This document shows positions 1 to 9,000 of a DNA stretch of 21,098 nt, in pieces. The stretch is from a bacterium. GTDB taxonomy: Bacteria > Patescibacteriota > Minisyncoccia > UBA6257 > GWB1-50-10. Every line of letters starts with the position of its first letter. Position 1 is the stretch's first letter. Both the position numbers and the translations under genes were made by a program. The stretch spans positions 1 through 21,098 of the forward strand of contig JAKAHO010000008.1 of the NCBI GenBank assembly GCA_021814835.1. The letters are read 5' to 3'. Below the pieces are notes generated by a model. It was not told the origin of the DNA and did not search any database. It saw only the letters and a program-made list of their open reading frames with translations.

Positions 1-1067
1 CCCATTCCCGCCGCCCCAACCTTGCTGCCGGTTTTCTGAGCCATAATAAGCCCGCCAATAAGAATGCCGCACAGGACGATGCCTTGGGTGCCTTGCTGCA
101 TTATGGTTGCGAATATGTTATTACTCCAGAATGTTGCGGCATTAATTTTATGCGATTGCAGCGCATCAAGACTCGCAAGCGCAAGATAGACGAAAAAAGT
201 CATGCCAGGAGCGAAGAATGTCCATTTAGTGAAGTTACTCCACCACAATTTATTATTTGATTCGAGTTCTGGAATGACAGAAAATAGCCACGCAAGAGGC
301 GCCGTAATGAGAAGGAGGGTGAGCCACACGTAACGAACAAGAAGTAAAATAGCAAAAGTAAGGAGTACGATTGTTGCGATAAGGGTGAATGCTACAGAGA
401 ATAAGAGACCGCTGATAGAGAGAAGTACAGCCGTACCGATTGCCTGTGCGGTCGAGGGGGTTTCTGCGGGGTCGGGCGGAAGCGGGTCCGTGGTGTCTCC
501 TAAAATATATTTCTGAGGACCAAACGCGTTTACAAGTTTGGTAGTAAAATTATTAATCCTTGTAATAGGATCGGAATCCCGGTCGATTTTAGAAAGAAAG
601 AAGCTCGTGAGTACAGTTGAAAAATCAATAAGGACTCCCGCGATGGTCAGGCTAAAGTTTACGAGAATGGCCGCGGTGATGAGTTTCACGAGAAGTTTGC
701 GCGCACCATATGTTTCGTATCGGATGATGGTGGCAAACGCAATAACAACCATAGCGAGCACAAACCCAAGGTTTGCTATATCCCGAGAAACCCTCCATCC
801 GATTGCCACAATTGAGGGTGCGCCTGACGAACCGAGATCGAGAACAGTAAGATTTATCTGCATCGTGAGATTTACCAGCATGCCCGCAAGCATGAGGAAA
901 AATCCAACAAACGCATTCATGATGTAGGCAACAACCTGGAAAAGCGTTACGCCTATATTTACGGTGGTGTCGGTAAAAAATCCCGCATGCGCAAAATGGG
1001 GCGCGAGCAACGCAACGCCCCCCGCGAGAACTAATCCAAGGAATAAATATGTTGAGCGATGCTTCAT
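1..1067 (-). CDS. VirB6/TrbL-like polytopic membrane protein (partial, C-terminus off window)
   Basis: Reading the minus strand from ATG at 1065-1067 gives an open frame of 355 codons that runs off the left edge without a stop. It starts MKHRSTYLFLGLVLAGGVAL, a signal/first membrane segment. Hydrophobic stretches follow near residues 41-68, 100-115, 126-148, 208-265, 284-300 and 328-343. Residues 155-205 form a polar, Pro/Asp-rich loop. This layout, with a Gly-rich last helix (GIVLCGILIGGLI) followed by a basic turn, resembles the VirB6/TrbL channel subunits of type IV secretion systems often seen in Parcubacteria. It is the last gene visible in an operon, six bases after the preceding stop and with no clear SD. 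Family assignment rests on topology and context rather than a diagnostic motif; it could be a pilus-associated membrane protein of another class. Confidence 0.7.
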   Translation of the reverse strand, partial: MKHRSTYLFLGLVLAGGVALLAPHFAHAGFFTDTTVNIGVTLFQVVAYIMNAFVGFFLMLAGMLVNLTMQINLTVLDLGSSGAPSIVAIGWRVSRDIANLGFVLAMVVIAFATIIRYETYGARKLLVKLITAAILVNFSLTIAGVLIDFSTVLTSFFLSKIDRDSDPITRINNFTTKLVNAFGPQKYILGDTTDPLPPDPAETPSTAQAIGTAVLLSISGLLFSVAFTLIATIVLLTFAILLLVRYVWLTLLLITAPLAWLFSVIPELESNNKLWWSNFTKWTFFAPGMTFFVYLALASLDALQSHKINAATFWSNNIFATIMQQGTQGIVLCGILIGGLIMAQKTGSKVGAAGM

Positions 1068-1073
1068 ATGGTG

Positions 1074-2912
1074 TTACCAGGCCGGGCAGGAATATAAGCT
1101 GTTTGTTTTTGCGGCGGCAGCGCACTTGTTTAATTCCGTTAATATTTGACTTGCCTTCGGTGTCGTCGTGTCGATTACGTTTTGCGCTCCCGAAAGGAGG
1201 CCCACAACTCTGCTGGATATATTTTGAATCGCGGACATTGCGGAAGTGATGTCTGCCTGACTCGGCTTACTCGAGTTAAGTACTGCCTGTATGCTCCCCA
1301 TCCGCGCGATATTGCCGGCAAGCTCGGAAGAGAATTGGGCGACTTGCACAGCCGATTGTCCGAGCGCGTAGAGCGTTGTGGTTGCATTCGGACATCCCCT
1401 GAACGGCAAATCAGTAACGGGAAGCTTGGGCGTGATGAGGCTGTTTTGGCACGCCATAAGTATCTGCATTTGATCGGTCGAAGTTGAATTTTGGCTAAGC
1501 GCGGTAGCAATGAGTGCCTGCGCATCGTCAACATTATTTTGCAGCGCATCATACGAATCTTTCGCGCTTAAAAGAAGTTCGCCATTAATACGTGATTTGG
1601 TATCTCCCTTGTTGCCTCCGATATAGATTCGGTCGGCGGTGCTCGTACCCGCGGGCATAGGCCCCTTCCCAGCCCCGCTTCTACTGAAGAGATTCTTCGA
1701 TGCGCTTTGCAGCCCTGCCACGCCTTCCTTTTTCAAACGATTAATGCCCGCGTCAAAGATGGCGGTAATGTAAGGCGTAAGGTCATCCATGCTCGCAATT
1801 GAATTCCAATCGCTCGTGAGCGCGGTGTTGCCCGCCGCAGAAATGACGGTGGAGGGGGTTGAAACAACGCGGTCATCCTGAACGCAGGTATAACCAAGTC
1901 CGGAATAACTGCCCGGGAAATCGGGCGGGTAATAATCGCTTTCCCCAGGTTGGTCGGTGGGGTCGGGAGGGTTTTCGGGTGAACGGAGTCCTCCGCTAAA
2001 CATCTCTGCGGGGAGACGCGTAATCTCCATAACTTCGCCGTACCCCTCTGTTTTATGCACTCCCGTAAGCGTCCATGCTTTGCAGTATTCGGTTGCTTTA
2101 TAGCCGGCGCTTGATTGGCTCTTTAGTTTTGTTGCCTCCGCCGCCTTCATGGTTTTCGCATCAAGCGCGTCTTTTGCGAGAAGTTCAAGCCCCCACCGGT
2201 TGTTTGACGGCTCGAGAAGTTGGCCGTATCCTAACCAGCCGCCGGTTTTAAAATTATCCGCAAACGCCGAAACATTTTTTGCGGCGCCCGTGAGTGTGCA
2301 GGTTACCCCCTCAGAAAACGTCCGCTGTTTTCTTAATGAAACCTGGACCTGAAAAGAAAGCCTATCAGAACACAGCTTCCCCATGCCTGCTGCGCGGAGC
2401 GTGTCGCCGAGTGCGGCGTCGGCGCTGTCCTGAAGCACGCCGCCGAAGTTGGTGATAAATTTCGGCTTTCCGTCGTCCTTTCCGCTAATCCAAGATATGG
2501 TGTCATCGGTGAGCCGGTCCAAAAGCCGCTTTTTCATCTTCGCAAGCGCTACCTTGATTGCAATGTTTTTAATTGCGGTAATACACGCTTTGAGGTCTGC
2601 CCTGGTAATATTGAGTTGAGCCTTTTGGTCGGTGGTGGGAACTTCAGTTGAGAAAAAGCCCATTACTGCGCTCGCCGCCTGGTCGGTGAGGAAGTCCATT
2701 ACCGCGTTCACGCCGCACGAACCTTTTACATCTGTATTGGAATCAGAAGCGGCTTGCGAATCAGCGGCGGCTTGTGCATCAATCTGATCGAGGCCCGCCT
2801 GCGAAGTTTCTTGAGCAAAAACATTGGATGCCGGATAGTAAAAGAAAACACTCGTAGACAAGACGATGGTGAGAAGCGCCGAGGACAGTAATGTGGTTAA
2901 TTTAGTACTCAT
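1074..2912 (-). CDS. Large exported protein of unknown function, secretion-operon associated
   Basis: A 612-residue protein beginning MSTKLTTLLSSALLTIVLST and continuing to a likely signal-peptidase site after NVFAQ (about residue 34). The mature part opens with an Ala/Gln/Asp/Ser-rich spacer. A helical region follows (about residues 85-150, with Lys-rich KKRLLDRLTDD), then a Cys-containing central domain, a Pro/Asp-rich linker near residues 318-345 (PENPPDPTDQPGE), and a C-terminal helical, Ser/Ala/Gln-rich half. Several cysteines (for example SCG near residue 65, the final SCPAW) could form disulfides outside the membrane. The gene begins two bases after the preceding stop and is followed six bases later by the VirB6-like gene, so it is probably co-transcribed and may be an extracytoplasmic partner of that channel. 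I recognise no domain; the functional link is inferred from position only. Confidence 0.8.
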   Translation of the reverse strand: MSTKLTTLLSSALLTIVLSTSVFFYYPASNVFAQETSQAGLDQIDAQAAADSQAASDSNTDVKGSCGVNAVMDFLTDQAASAVMGFFSTEVPTTDQKAQLNITRADLKACITAIKNIAIKVALAKMKKRLLDRLTDDTISWISGKDDGKPKFITNFGGVLQDSADAALGDTLRAAGMGKLCSDRLSFQVQVSLRKQRTFSEGVTCTLTGAAKNVSAFADNFKTGGWLGYGQLLEPSNNRWGLELLAKDALDAKTMKAAEATKLKSQSSAGYKATEYCKAWTLTGVHKTEGYGEVMEITRLPAEMFSGGLRSPENPPDPTDQPGESDYYPPDFPGSYSGLGYTCVQDDRVVSTPSTVISAAGNTALTSDWNSIASMDDLTPYITAIFDAGINRLKKEGVAGLQSASKNLFSRSGAGKGPMPAGTSTADRIYIGGNKGDTKSRINGELLLSAKDSYDALQNNVDDAQALIATALSQNSTSTDQMQILMACQNSLITPKLPVTDLPFRGCPNATTTLYALGQSAVQVAQFSSELAGNIARMGSIQAVLNSSKPSQADITSAMSAIQNISSRVVGLLSGAQNVIDTTTPKASQILTELNKCAAAAKTNSLYSCPAW

Positions 2913-2914
2913 AA

Positions 2915-3673
2915 TTAATTTGTATGCGACTTTTCCGGAATCATGCGCGTAAGATTTTGCTCTTCATCAAGGAGCGCGCTTAAATCATCGAGCGCGGCGG
3001 CAACCTTCAATTGCGAGTCGTTATTTTCAAGAATTGCTTTTGCATACGTGAGCCGCTTCTGAAGAAGATTAACCATTTCGAGATGGAACGACTTCCAATC
3101 GGACGGAATGGGGATTACGAGAAGACTATTAATGTATGAAGAGAGCCCCGCGATATAGAGAGTGAGTTGCTGTGGATTATTGTCTCCGACAAATTGCGCA
3201 AGCGCGGACGTGAAGTTGAACGGAAGCGGGGCTATGAATTTTTTTTGGGAAGCAGTAAGCGCCGCTGCGTACGCAGTCACTAATTGCTTATTCGTGGTTT
3301 TTAATATCACAAGATTTTTTTCGGTAAAAAGCTGCACAGGAATCGGCTTTGCTATTTCATCCTTGAGCATTTGGGAAAAGACTGCGTCGTTGGGTACGAG
3401 TATCGGGTTGTTTGTTCCCTGCCCCTGTGGATTGAGGCGCAGAATTTCTCTTCCGTAATTACGCACCACGTTTTCTTCGGAGATGTCGGCCGATGTGTCG
3501 CCGGGGTTCGGGGAATTCAAATCACTCGCAAAACGCGGGTCTGTAGTAGTACTCGTCGCAATAGTAACCGAAGAGGGTCTATTGCTGATAAACGTTTTCG
3601 GAGACACTATCCAAAGCGACCCCGCTGCGCCCAAGAGTAGTACAAGTAAGGCGATGATAGTTCTCGTTCGCAT
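2915..3673 (-). CDS. Membrane-anchored extracytoplasmic protein, unknown function
   Basis: A 252-residue protein with a single N-terminal hydrophobic segment (MRTRTIIALLVLLLGAAGSL, about residues 6-24), most likely an uncleaved anchor or signal. A Ser/Thr-rich spacer follows, and from about residue 70 a mostly helical domain with a Leu-rich, charged C-terminal third (LLQKRLTYAKAILENNDSQL) that could form a coiled coil. No known motif is visible. It starts five bases after the rsmA stop and ends two bases before the 612-residue exported protein, so the two exported products are probably made together. The end of rsmA contains a TATAAT (minus strand, 3685-3690) 11 bases upstream of this ATG; it might be an internal promoter but is also simply the Tyr-Asn codons of rsmA. 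Confidence 0.78.
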   Translation of the reverse strand: MRTRTIIALLVLLLGAAGSLWIVSPKTFISNRPSSVTIATSTTTDPRFASDLNSPNPGDTSADISEENVVRNYGREILRLNPQGQGTNNPILVPNDAVFSQMLKDEIAKPIPVQLFTEKNLVILKTTNKQLVTAYAAALTASQKKFIAPLPFNFTSALAQFVGDNNPQQLTLYIAGLSSYINSLLVIPIPSDWKSFHLEMVNLLQKRLTYAKAILENNDSQLKVAAALDDLSALLDEEQNLTRMIPEKSHTN

Positions 3674-3678
3674 ATTAC

Positions 3679-4497
3679 CTACTCATTATACAACAGATGA
3701 GTGAGTAATAAGATAGATTCTATGTGCATATCTTGCGGTCTATCGGTGGGTTTATGACCTATTGCGCTGAATATCTTTTGTGCATCTTCCGAAGAGAGCT
3801 TTGCGAACGCGGTATTACCTTTCAGATTATTAAGAAGGTTTTTTCGGGGCTGTTTAAAAAGTGATTTTACGCAATCGAAGTATTGAATATCCGGTGTTAC
3901 GGGCGCAGAGTCTTTTGTTACAAGCCGAATGACTGCCGAATCAACTTCGGGAGGAGGATTAAATGAGTCTTTGGGTACAAAATCGAGCATTTCGGTGTCC
4001 GCCCAGTACTGGACGCTCGCGGCAAGGAGGTTCATGTTGGGTGGCCGCGCAGACGCCCGCTCCGCAACCTCTTTTTGGATAAGAAAAATACATTGCGAAG
4101 GCTTGTGTGCGAGTTCGCCGATGACACGGAAGAGAAATCCGGTGATGTAATACGGAATATTCCCCACAATTTTATAGGACTGTTTTGTTTGTGCGAGTCC
4201 GTCGACAATTTGGGGAAGAAGTGTAAGCGCATCGCCCCCGAAAATGCCCACTACCCCGCTTTTGAGCGGCGGTGCGAACCTCGTTTGGAGCTTTACGATA
4301 AGCGGCTCATCTTTTTCGATGAGTATTATTTTGACATTCGTGCGGTGCGAGGCTTCGCGGACGATATGTTCGGTGAGTTCGCCGTGGCCGGGGCCAATTT
4401 CTATGACAACGTCGTTTTCTTTAACGTTCGCATACGAGGCGATTTTCTTTAAGATGTTGAGATCGGTAAGAAAGTGTTGTCCGAGTTTTTGGCGCAT
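3679..4497 (-). CDS. rsmA: 16S rRNA (adenine(1518)-N6/adenine(1519)-N6) dimethyltransferase RsmA/KsgA
   Basis: A 272-residue protein, normal length for RsmA, which uses S-adenosylmethionine to dimethylate two adjacent adenines in the 3'-terminal hairpin of 16S rRNA during small-subunit maturation. Visible signatures are the N-terminal KLGQHFL, SAM-binding motif I EIGPGHGELT (about residues 33-42), an acidic residue after the second strand (LIEKDEPL), motif IV NIPYYIT and the late FNPPPEVDSAV. The C-terminal helical domain (LFKQPRKNLLNNL) is also typical. Start MRQKLGQHFL fits the family exactly. It sits eight bases after a small exported-protein gene and five bases before a membrane-protein gene, an unusual position inside an operon otherwise made of exported products, so it is probably driven from the promoter at 4868-4876. 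Confidence 0.97.
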   Translation of the reverse strand: MRQKLGQHFLTDLNILKKIASYANVKENDVVIEIGPGHGELTEHIVREASHRTNVKIILIEKDEPLIVKLQTRFAPPLKSGVVGIFGGDALTLLPQIVDGLAQTKQSYKIVGNIPYYITGFLFRVIGELAHKPSQCIFLIQKEVAERASARPPNMNLLAASVQYWADTEMLDFVPKDSFNPPPEVDSAVIRLVTKDSAPVTPDIQYFDCVKSLFKQPRKNLLNNLKGNTAFAKLSSEDAQKIFSAIGHKPTDRPQDMHIESILLLTHLLYNE

Positions 4498-4505
4498 TAT
4501 GAGAG

Positions 4506-4859
4506 TTAGGAGCTAGTACCGAAGCTGATGATATAAAATACAGGCACAGGCACAGGAATGGGCGTAGTGGTCCAGCATACACCGGGCAAAACGAATGGGA
4601 TATATACACCCACAATTTGTACGTCAGGCCTGATGATATAATTTTTGTGGTACATGGTGAATGGGGTGGTAGCGTAGGGACCGGCGGGAGAGGCTCCCTT
4701 CGGCTTTATGGTGATGGGGCCATATCCTGCGCATGCCACACCTGAGACAAAGCTTGTGATAACGGTGCCGCCAAATCCCGTAAGGGCGTAGGCGGGTTGG
4801 GGCGCGACAAAGATGAGCGCAATCGCAAGAAACACACCGCACGCAATAATTCTTTTCAT
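4506..4859 (-). CDS. Small exported hydrophobic protein, unknown function
   Basis: A 117-residue protein when started at the ATG at 4857-4859 (MKRIIACGVFLAIALIFVAP). This start gives a textbook signal peptide: Lys-Arg, hydrophobic core, then AYA at about residue 24. The frame is open further upstream, but that extension crosses the promoter at 4868-4876 and spoils the signal peptide, so I reject it. The mature part has two cysteines (GVACAGYG and PGVCWTT), Gly/Pro-rich stretches, IPVPVPVFYII near the end and no recognisable domain. The two Cys could form one disulfide. It is the first gene of the leftward operon containing rsmA and the VirB6-like gene and may belong to the same cell-surface apparatus; that is inference from position. 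Confidence 0.72.
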   Translation of the reverse strand: MKRIIACGVFLAIALIFVAPQPAYALTGFGGTVITSFVSGVACAGYGPITIKPKGASPAGPYATTPFTMYHKNYIIRPDVQIVGVYIPFVLPGVCWTTTPIPVPVPVFYIISFGTSS

Positions 4860-4867
4860 TACTGGTA

Positions 4868-4876
4868 AGTATAGCA
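4868..4876 (-). promoter_or_regulatory. Extended -10 promoter of the leftward rsmA/secretion operon
   Basis: On the minus strand these bases read TGCTATACT, i.e. TG-n followed by a near-consensus -10 (TATACT). Only eight bases separate the box from the ATG at 4859, so transcription should begin at or beside the start codon, giving a leaderless mRNA. The same nine-base motif occurs in opposite orientation at 4914-4922, making this a divergent promoter pair. Confidence 0.7.
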
Positions 4877-4913
4877 TAAAAATACGGGATAGCGTTGAAA
4901 AAGTGCTGGATTT

Positions 4914-4922
4914 TGCTATACT
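4914..4922 (+). promoter_or_regulatory. Extended -10 promoter of the M23 peptidase gene
   Basis: Plus-strand TGCTATACT preceded by a T-rich run (TTTT), identical to the divergent box at 4868-4876. A start of transcription would fall near 4929-4931. That lies inside the open frame of the peptidase, but no ATG, GTG or TTG occurs there in frame; the first standard start is the GTG at 5016. Confidence 0.65.
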
Positions 4923-5015
4923 ATTCACATACCTATAGTAAACGCAGTTATAAGAAAAATTGCACCCGAGGCGCCAGAAATTATCTCAACGACCAGCTTC
5001 TGGTCGGTTGTCGTC

Positions 5016-5987
5016 GTGGCGAGCCTCCTTCTCTTGAATCTTGTTCCTCTGCCGCAATCAAAGGCGGTCTATTACTCCGATGACGGTTCGGAGATAAACA
5101 AAGGTGGTGCGGTAAAAATTGAAAATAACCTCTCGCTTTTGTCCGAACTTCCTGTGGGGTATGCGTTCGGCGATGCCGAGCAAAAAGTTTTGGTTGATAA
5201 CGAAAGCATTTCTGCTACCGCAAGCTCAAACCCGCTCACAAACCTCTCACCCGCCCGCGATGGTTTGAAGCGGTATAAGGTGCGCAAGGGAGACACTATT
5301 ACGAGCATTGCGGCGCAGTTCGCAATTTCCAAGGAAACACTGCAGTGGGCAAATGCCGGCACGCGTTCAGTGCACGTAGGCGATGAGCTTATTATCCTGC
5401 CGATTACGGGAATTCTCTATGAGGTAAAGCAGGGAGATACGCTTGAGTCTATAGCAACGAGCTTCACGGTAAGCCAGGGACTCATTAAGCAGTACAACCC
5501 TGATTATCAGAAAATACTTTCAGCATCGAAGGGTACGCTTATACTTGCCGGAGTGAAGCCGAGCGCGAAGACAATAGCGCAGGCAACAGAGAGGCTTCCC
5601 TCGCTCGCAAAAGGCTTTCTCTCATTGCCGCTTGCGGGCAATAACCTAGGCGAGCTCCATGCGCAGAACGCCGTGGATATCGTAAATAAATGCGGCACGC
5701 AGATTGTCGCGGCCGCGGGTGGTACAGTTATTGAAGACGAGGAGCTCCGAAGTGATGGCGCGAGTGGATGGAATAACGGATACGGTCTTTTTGTACTGCT
5801 TCAGCATGCGGGCGGAATCAAAACCCGTTATGCGCATTTGGAAAAAGTAGCAGTGAAAGTGGGAGACGAGGTGAATCAGGGAGATCCTATCGGATTTGTC
5901 GGGAATACCGGTAACACGGAGGGTCCCTCGGGTTGCCACCTCCATTTCGAAGTGCTTGGCGCGAAGAACCCGTTTGTAATACATTAA
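5016..5987 (+). CDS. LysM-domain M23 family metallopeptidase (cell-wall endopeptidase)
   Basis: From GTG 5016 the product has 323 residues. It carries a hydrophobic N-terminus, two LysM peptidoglycan-binding repeats (about residues 87-129, YKVRKGDTITSIA, and 134-178, YEVKQGDTLESIA) and a C-terminal peptidase M23 (LytM-type) domain (about 200-323). Candidate zinc ligands and catalytic residues are H215 and D221 (HAQNAVD), H274 (RYAHL) and the H308/H310 pair in CHLHFEV. The first pair is spaced wider than the classical HxxxD, a variant I recall from Patescibacteria relatives. M23 enzymes cut peptide crosslinks of peptidoglycan outside the membrane. The frame is open back to 4899 and encodes a convincing charged plus membrane segment (IRKIAPEAPE... 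FWSVVVVASLL) that GTG 5016 cuts in half, so translation may begin further up at a non-standard codon. It ends at a strong terminator. Confidence 0.9.
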   Translation: MASLLLLNLVPLPQSKAVYYSDDGSEINKGGAVKIENNLSLLSELPVGYAFGDAEQKVLVDNESISATASSNPLTNLSPARDGLKRYKVRKGDTITSIAAQFAISKETLQWANAGTRSVHVGDELIILPITGILYEVKQGDTLESIATSFTVSQGLIKQYNPDYQKILSASKGTLILAGVKPSAKTIAQATERLPSLAKGFLSLPLAGNNLGELHAQNAVDIVNKCGTQIVAAAGGTVIEDEELRSDGASGWNNGYGLFVLLQHAGGIKTRYAHLEKVAVKVGDEVNQGDPIGFVGNTGNTEGPSGCHLHFEVLGAKNPFVIH

Positions 5988-6006
5988 AAATATTTAAATA
6001 TATTAT

Positions 6007-6035
6007 AAAAACTCCGACTTTGGTCGGAGTTTTTT
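6007..6035. terminator. Bidirectional Rho-independent terminator
   Basis: Perfect 8-bp stem ACTCCGAC (6011-6018) / GTCGGAGT (6023-6030) with a 4-base loop, preceded by AAAA and followed by TTTTT. It lies between the convergent M23 gene (ends 5987) and the giant-protein gene (ends 6055) and works on either strand. Confidence 0.92.
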
Positions 6036-6054
6036 GAATAAGGAAGTCGAGTTT

Positions 6055-9000
6055 CTAGGGGATGATAGTAAGTGAGCCCGGCTGCGTATTGTTCCACGAA
6101 TAATCATCTGGAATATTCGCGTCTGGACCAGTACCCCATGTGACATGTTCTAGCGTGGTATCGGCTTGATAACCGCGGTAGCCGCCGCCACTCAAGCTGG
6201 TGTTGCGGTAGAAATGCCCTCGCAAAAATCTGACAGTCCCACAACCATAAGTGGCGTTTTGGCACATTCCAGGAACTGCCGCCGAGTGCCAAATACCGAC
6301 ACCCCCGCCGTTTTGCGTGGCAAAATTATCTTCAAAGTCGTTATCGGTGAACAATACTTCTGAGGATGTCGGCGCGGCACCCTGGGGGTAAAGGAAGAAG
6401 AATACTACAGCTCCCGCGAATTCGGCAGCGGCGTTATTATTTTCGCAGTAGCGGAAGAGATTGCCGTTCATGTGCATCTTGCGCTGTTCGAACGCCCATA
6501 GGCATCCACCGCTTGCGTCGGCATAGTTGCCATGGATGGTGTCATTTCCCGCGTCTCCCTTCTTATTGCCGTATTCGAGAATCGAATTCTCAATGTATTG
6601 ATCAAGTGTCGGTGAGCCAATATTGGATTCATATGGGTACGAACCACCAGAAGGCCCTCCATCGCCACGAATTCGGATACCTCGCCACCCACAAGGGGGA
6701 GTTGTACACGCTGATGGTGCAATCTTGCTGTTTGATGACGTGAATACAATATCGCGTGTGCTCGATGATGTGCCGCGCGCGTCGATCTGTCCGCGGATTT
6801 CCAGGAGGTAGTGTCCGGTGAACTGAACAGTTGTTCCCGGCACCACGGTGAGCTTCACTCCTTTCGCGACAATCACGTCTCCATTCACATTCACAATGCC
6901 AGGCCCCCAAGTCGAGGTTGCTGAAATGGTTCCGCCAGAAACATTGGTAATAGCGGGGGCAGTCACTGTCACCGTCGTCGTTGCGGTCTTCGTGACACCG
7001 CTAATAGTGCTCGTCACCATGATGGTCGCAGTTCCTGTAGCCGCGGGGGCGGTGTAAAGACCTGAAGTTGCGATGGTTCCCCCTCCCGATGCCACGGACC
7101 ACGTGAACGTAGTGCTCGTTGCCATCGTCTGACTGAACTGATCTGTTGTGGTTGCTGAAAATTGTTGCGTAGCGCTCGTTTGTACCGAAGGATTTATCGG
7201 AGAGACCACAACCGCAGCAAGCGTCTGATTCACCATGACTGACACTGTTGATGTTGCTGACAATGCTCCCGAATCAGTAACCGTAATGAGATACTGGTAT
7301 GTTCCAGCCTTGCTGAAGGTGGCCATCGTACTTGATGCTGCATTTGAACCATTCACGCTAAGCGTGGTGGTGGATGCTCCCGCAGGACGGCTAAGCTCAC
7401 TCCATGTGAAGGTGAGGTTTCCGATGCCCGCATCATCCGTTGCTACGACACGCAGGGTTGAGGTGGTGCTCGTTACAACGGCAGGAGTTGAAGTCGCGGA
7501 GGAGATGGTGGGAGCGTAATTATTTGCGGCTGCTCCAGAAATTATATTTGGAGTTCCAGCATCAAAACGAACTTTAGCCGGAAGAAGATAAACTCTGGTT
7601 GAAGTAGAGTTACCGGTAGGATCAACCCACGGCCATGTGCTGGTACCAAAAAATGAAGGTGACCCTGCAAGATAATATGAATTTGGAATGCTGTGATTAG
7701 AGTTGCTGGCGTTCCAAACAACCCCATTTGTCACGCTATCCCAATTACCATGTCGATAGGTACTACTCGCGGCTTGACCAGAATCCCAAATATCACCACC
7801 GCCGCCACTGCCGCCATCACCGAGGCGGAACGCTAATCCTTTATAAAATGCACCGACATGACTTTGACCGGTCGCCTCATAAGCCGCACCCCCTGATCCG
7901 GGAACTACATCCAATACATTTGCAACAAAAATATGTTCTTTTGACAAGGCATCGGCGCCGGCCGCACGAAGATTACTTGCTGAATAACCGGTACTACCAC
8001 CAATATCATATGCAAAAGAATTTCTACCCGAGGCATAATTTCTAAAAAACACATGCCCGCCAGCACTTCCGTGGGTACTGTCAGAGCCGATGTTCGGCGT
8101 CCAATTTCCCTCAAATAAATCATCGTGGCTAAATGCCTGATGACAACCATCAATACCGCCCTCTTGCCAATTGGTACCCATAATAATTGCCTGATCGACG
8201 TAGTTGTATGCAATAACATTTCCGCCTCCGGAAACATTCATAACAATAGGCTTGTCTAGCCAAACAGTAATATTATTTTCAATTAAATTTTCTGATGACC
8301 CAGCTCCAACCGTAATTCCATACGCTCCGCCGCCGTTAATAATATTGGTAGCATGATGAATATATGAATCGCGAACCACGCAACGATAACAATGCGCTAA
8401 ATGCAACGACCGACCCGACATTCCAGGATGATCTTGGTCGCCATTTATATATTGACCATCGGACTCAATATTTTTCGCCCAAGAATATGCTGCATTAAAA
8501 AATTCAACATTATCATTTCCACCGCCAGCAAAGGCGATGTCCTCAACTCCAGAATACCTAACTCCGAGCCCATTAGTAGCGCCCACCATTACAAAAGCCT
8601 GAGATTGGCGAGCCACTGTGAAATCTCGATGAATTGGATCACGAATTGTTAGCACGTTCCCAACCTTAGCCGTTACCTCAACGCTCTGAGTCACTGATCG
8701 CCACGGGCCCGTATTCAAAGCATTATAATTTACAACTTGCGTCCAAGATCCTGTTCCACCCCAAGCCGTTCCGGTTGAAAGCGGCCCCCACCAATCAACG
8801 GTACCCGGTTGGCGCTTGGTATATCTTCCATCGCCCATCCACAAGTCACCATTCCAATAATATGTGGTTCCATCGCTCATGAGAGTTGGGGTGGCCGCGC
8901 CGTCAATTTCATCAAGATAGAGTATGTCGCCAACCGAGATGCTCGAGGCATTAGCAAGAGTAATTGAAGTTGATCCCTTCAGCGCGTCCGCCGTCAAATT

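Noticed and set aside
652..1125. 157-codon minus-strand frame overlapping the VirB6-like gene
   Set aside because: Cys/His/Arg-rich shadow in another frame of the same strand; the VirB6-like frame has clear membrane segments and runs through it.
4860..4928. N-terminal extension of the small exported protein (23 extra codons)
   Set aside because: It crosses the -10 box at 4868-4876 and hides an otherwise ideal signal peptide at 4859.
4991..5005. Small hairpin GACCAG-CTT-CTGGTC near the peptidase start
   Set aside because: Short stem without U-tract, inside the open coding frame; probably chance.
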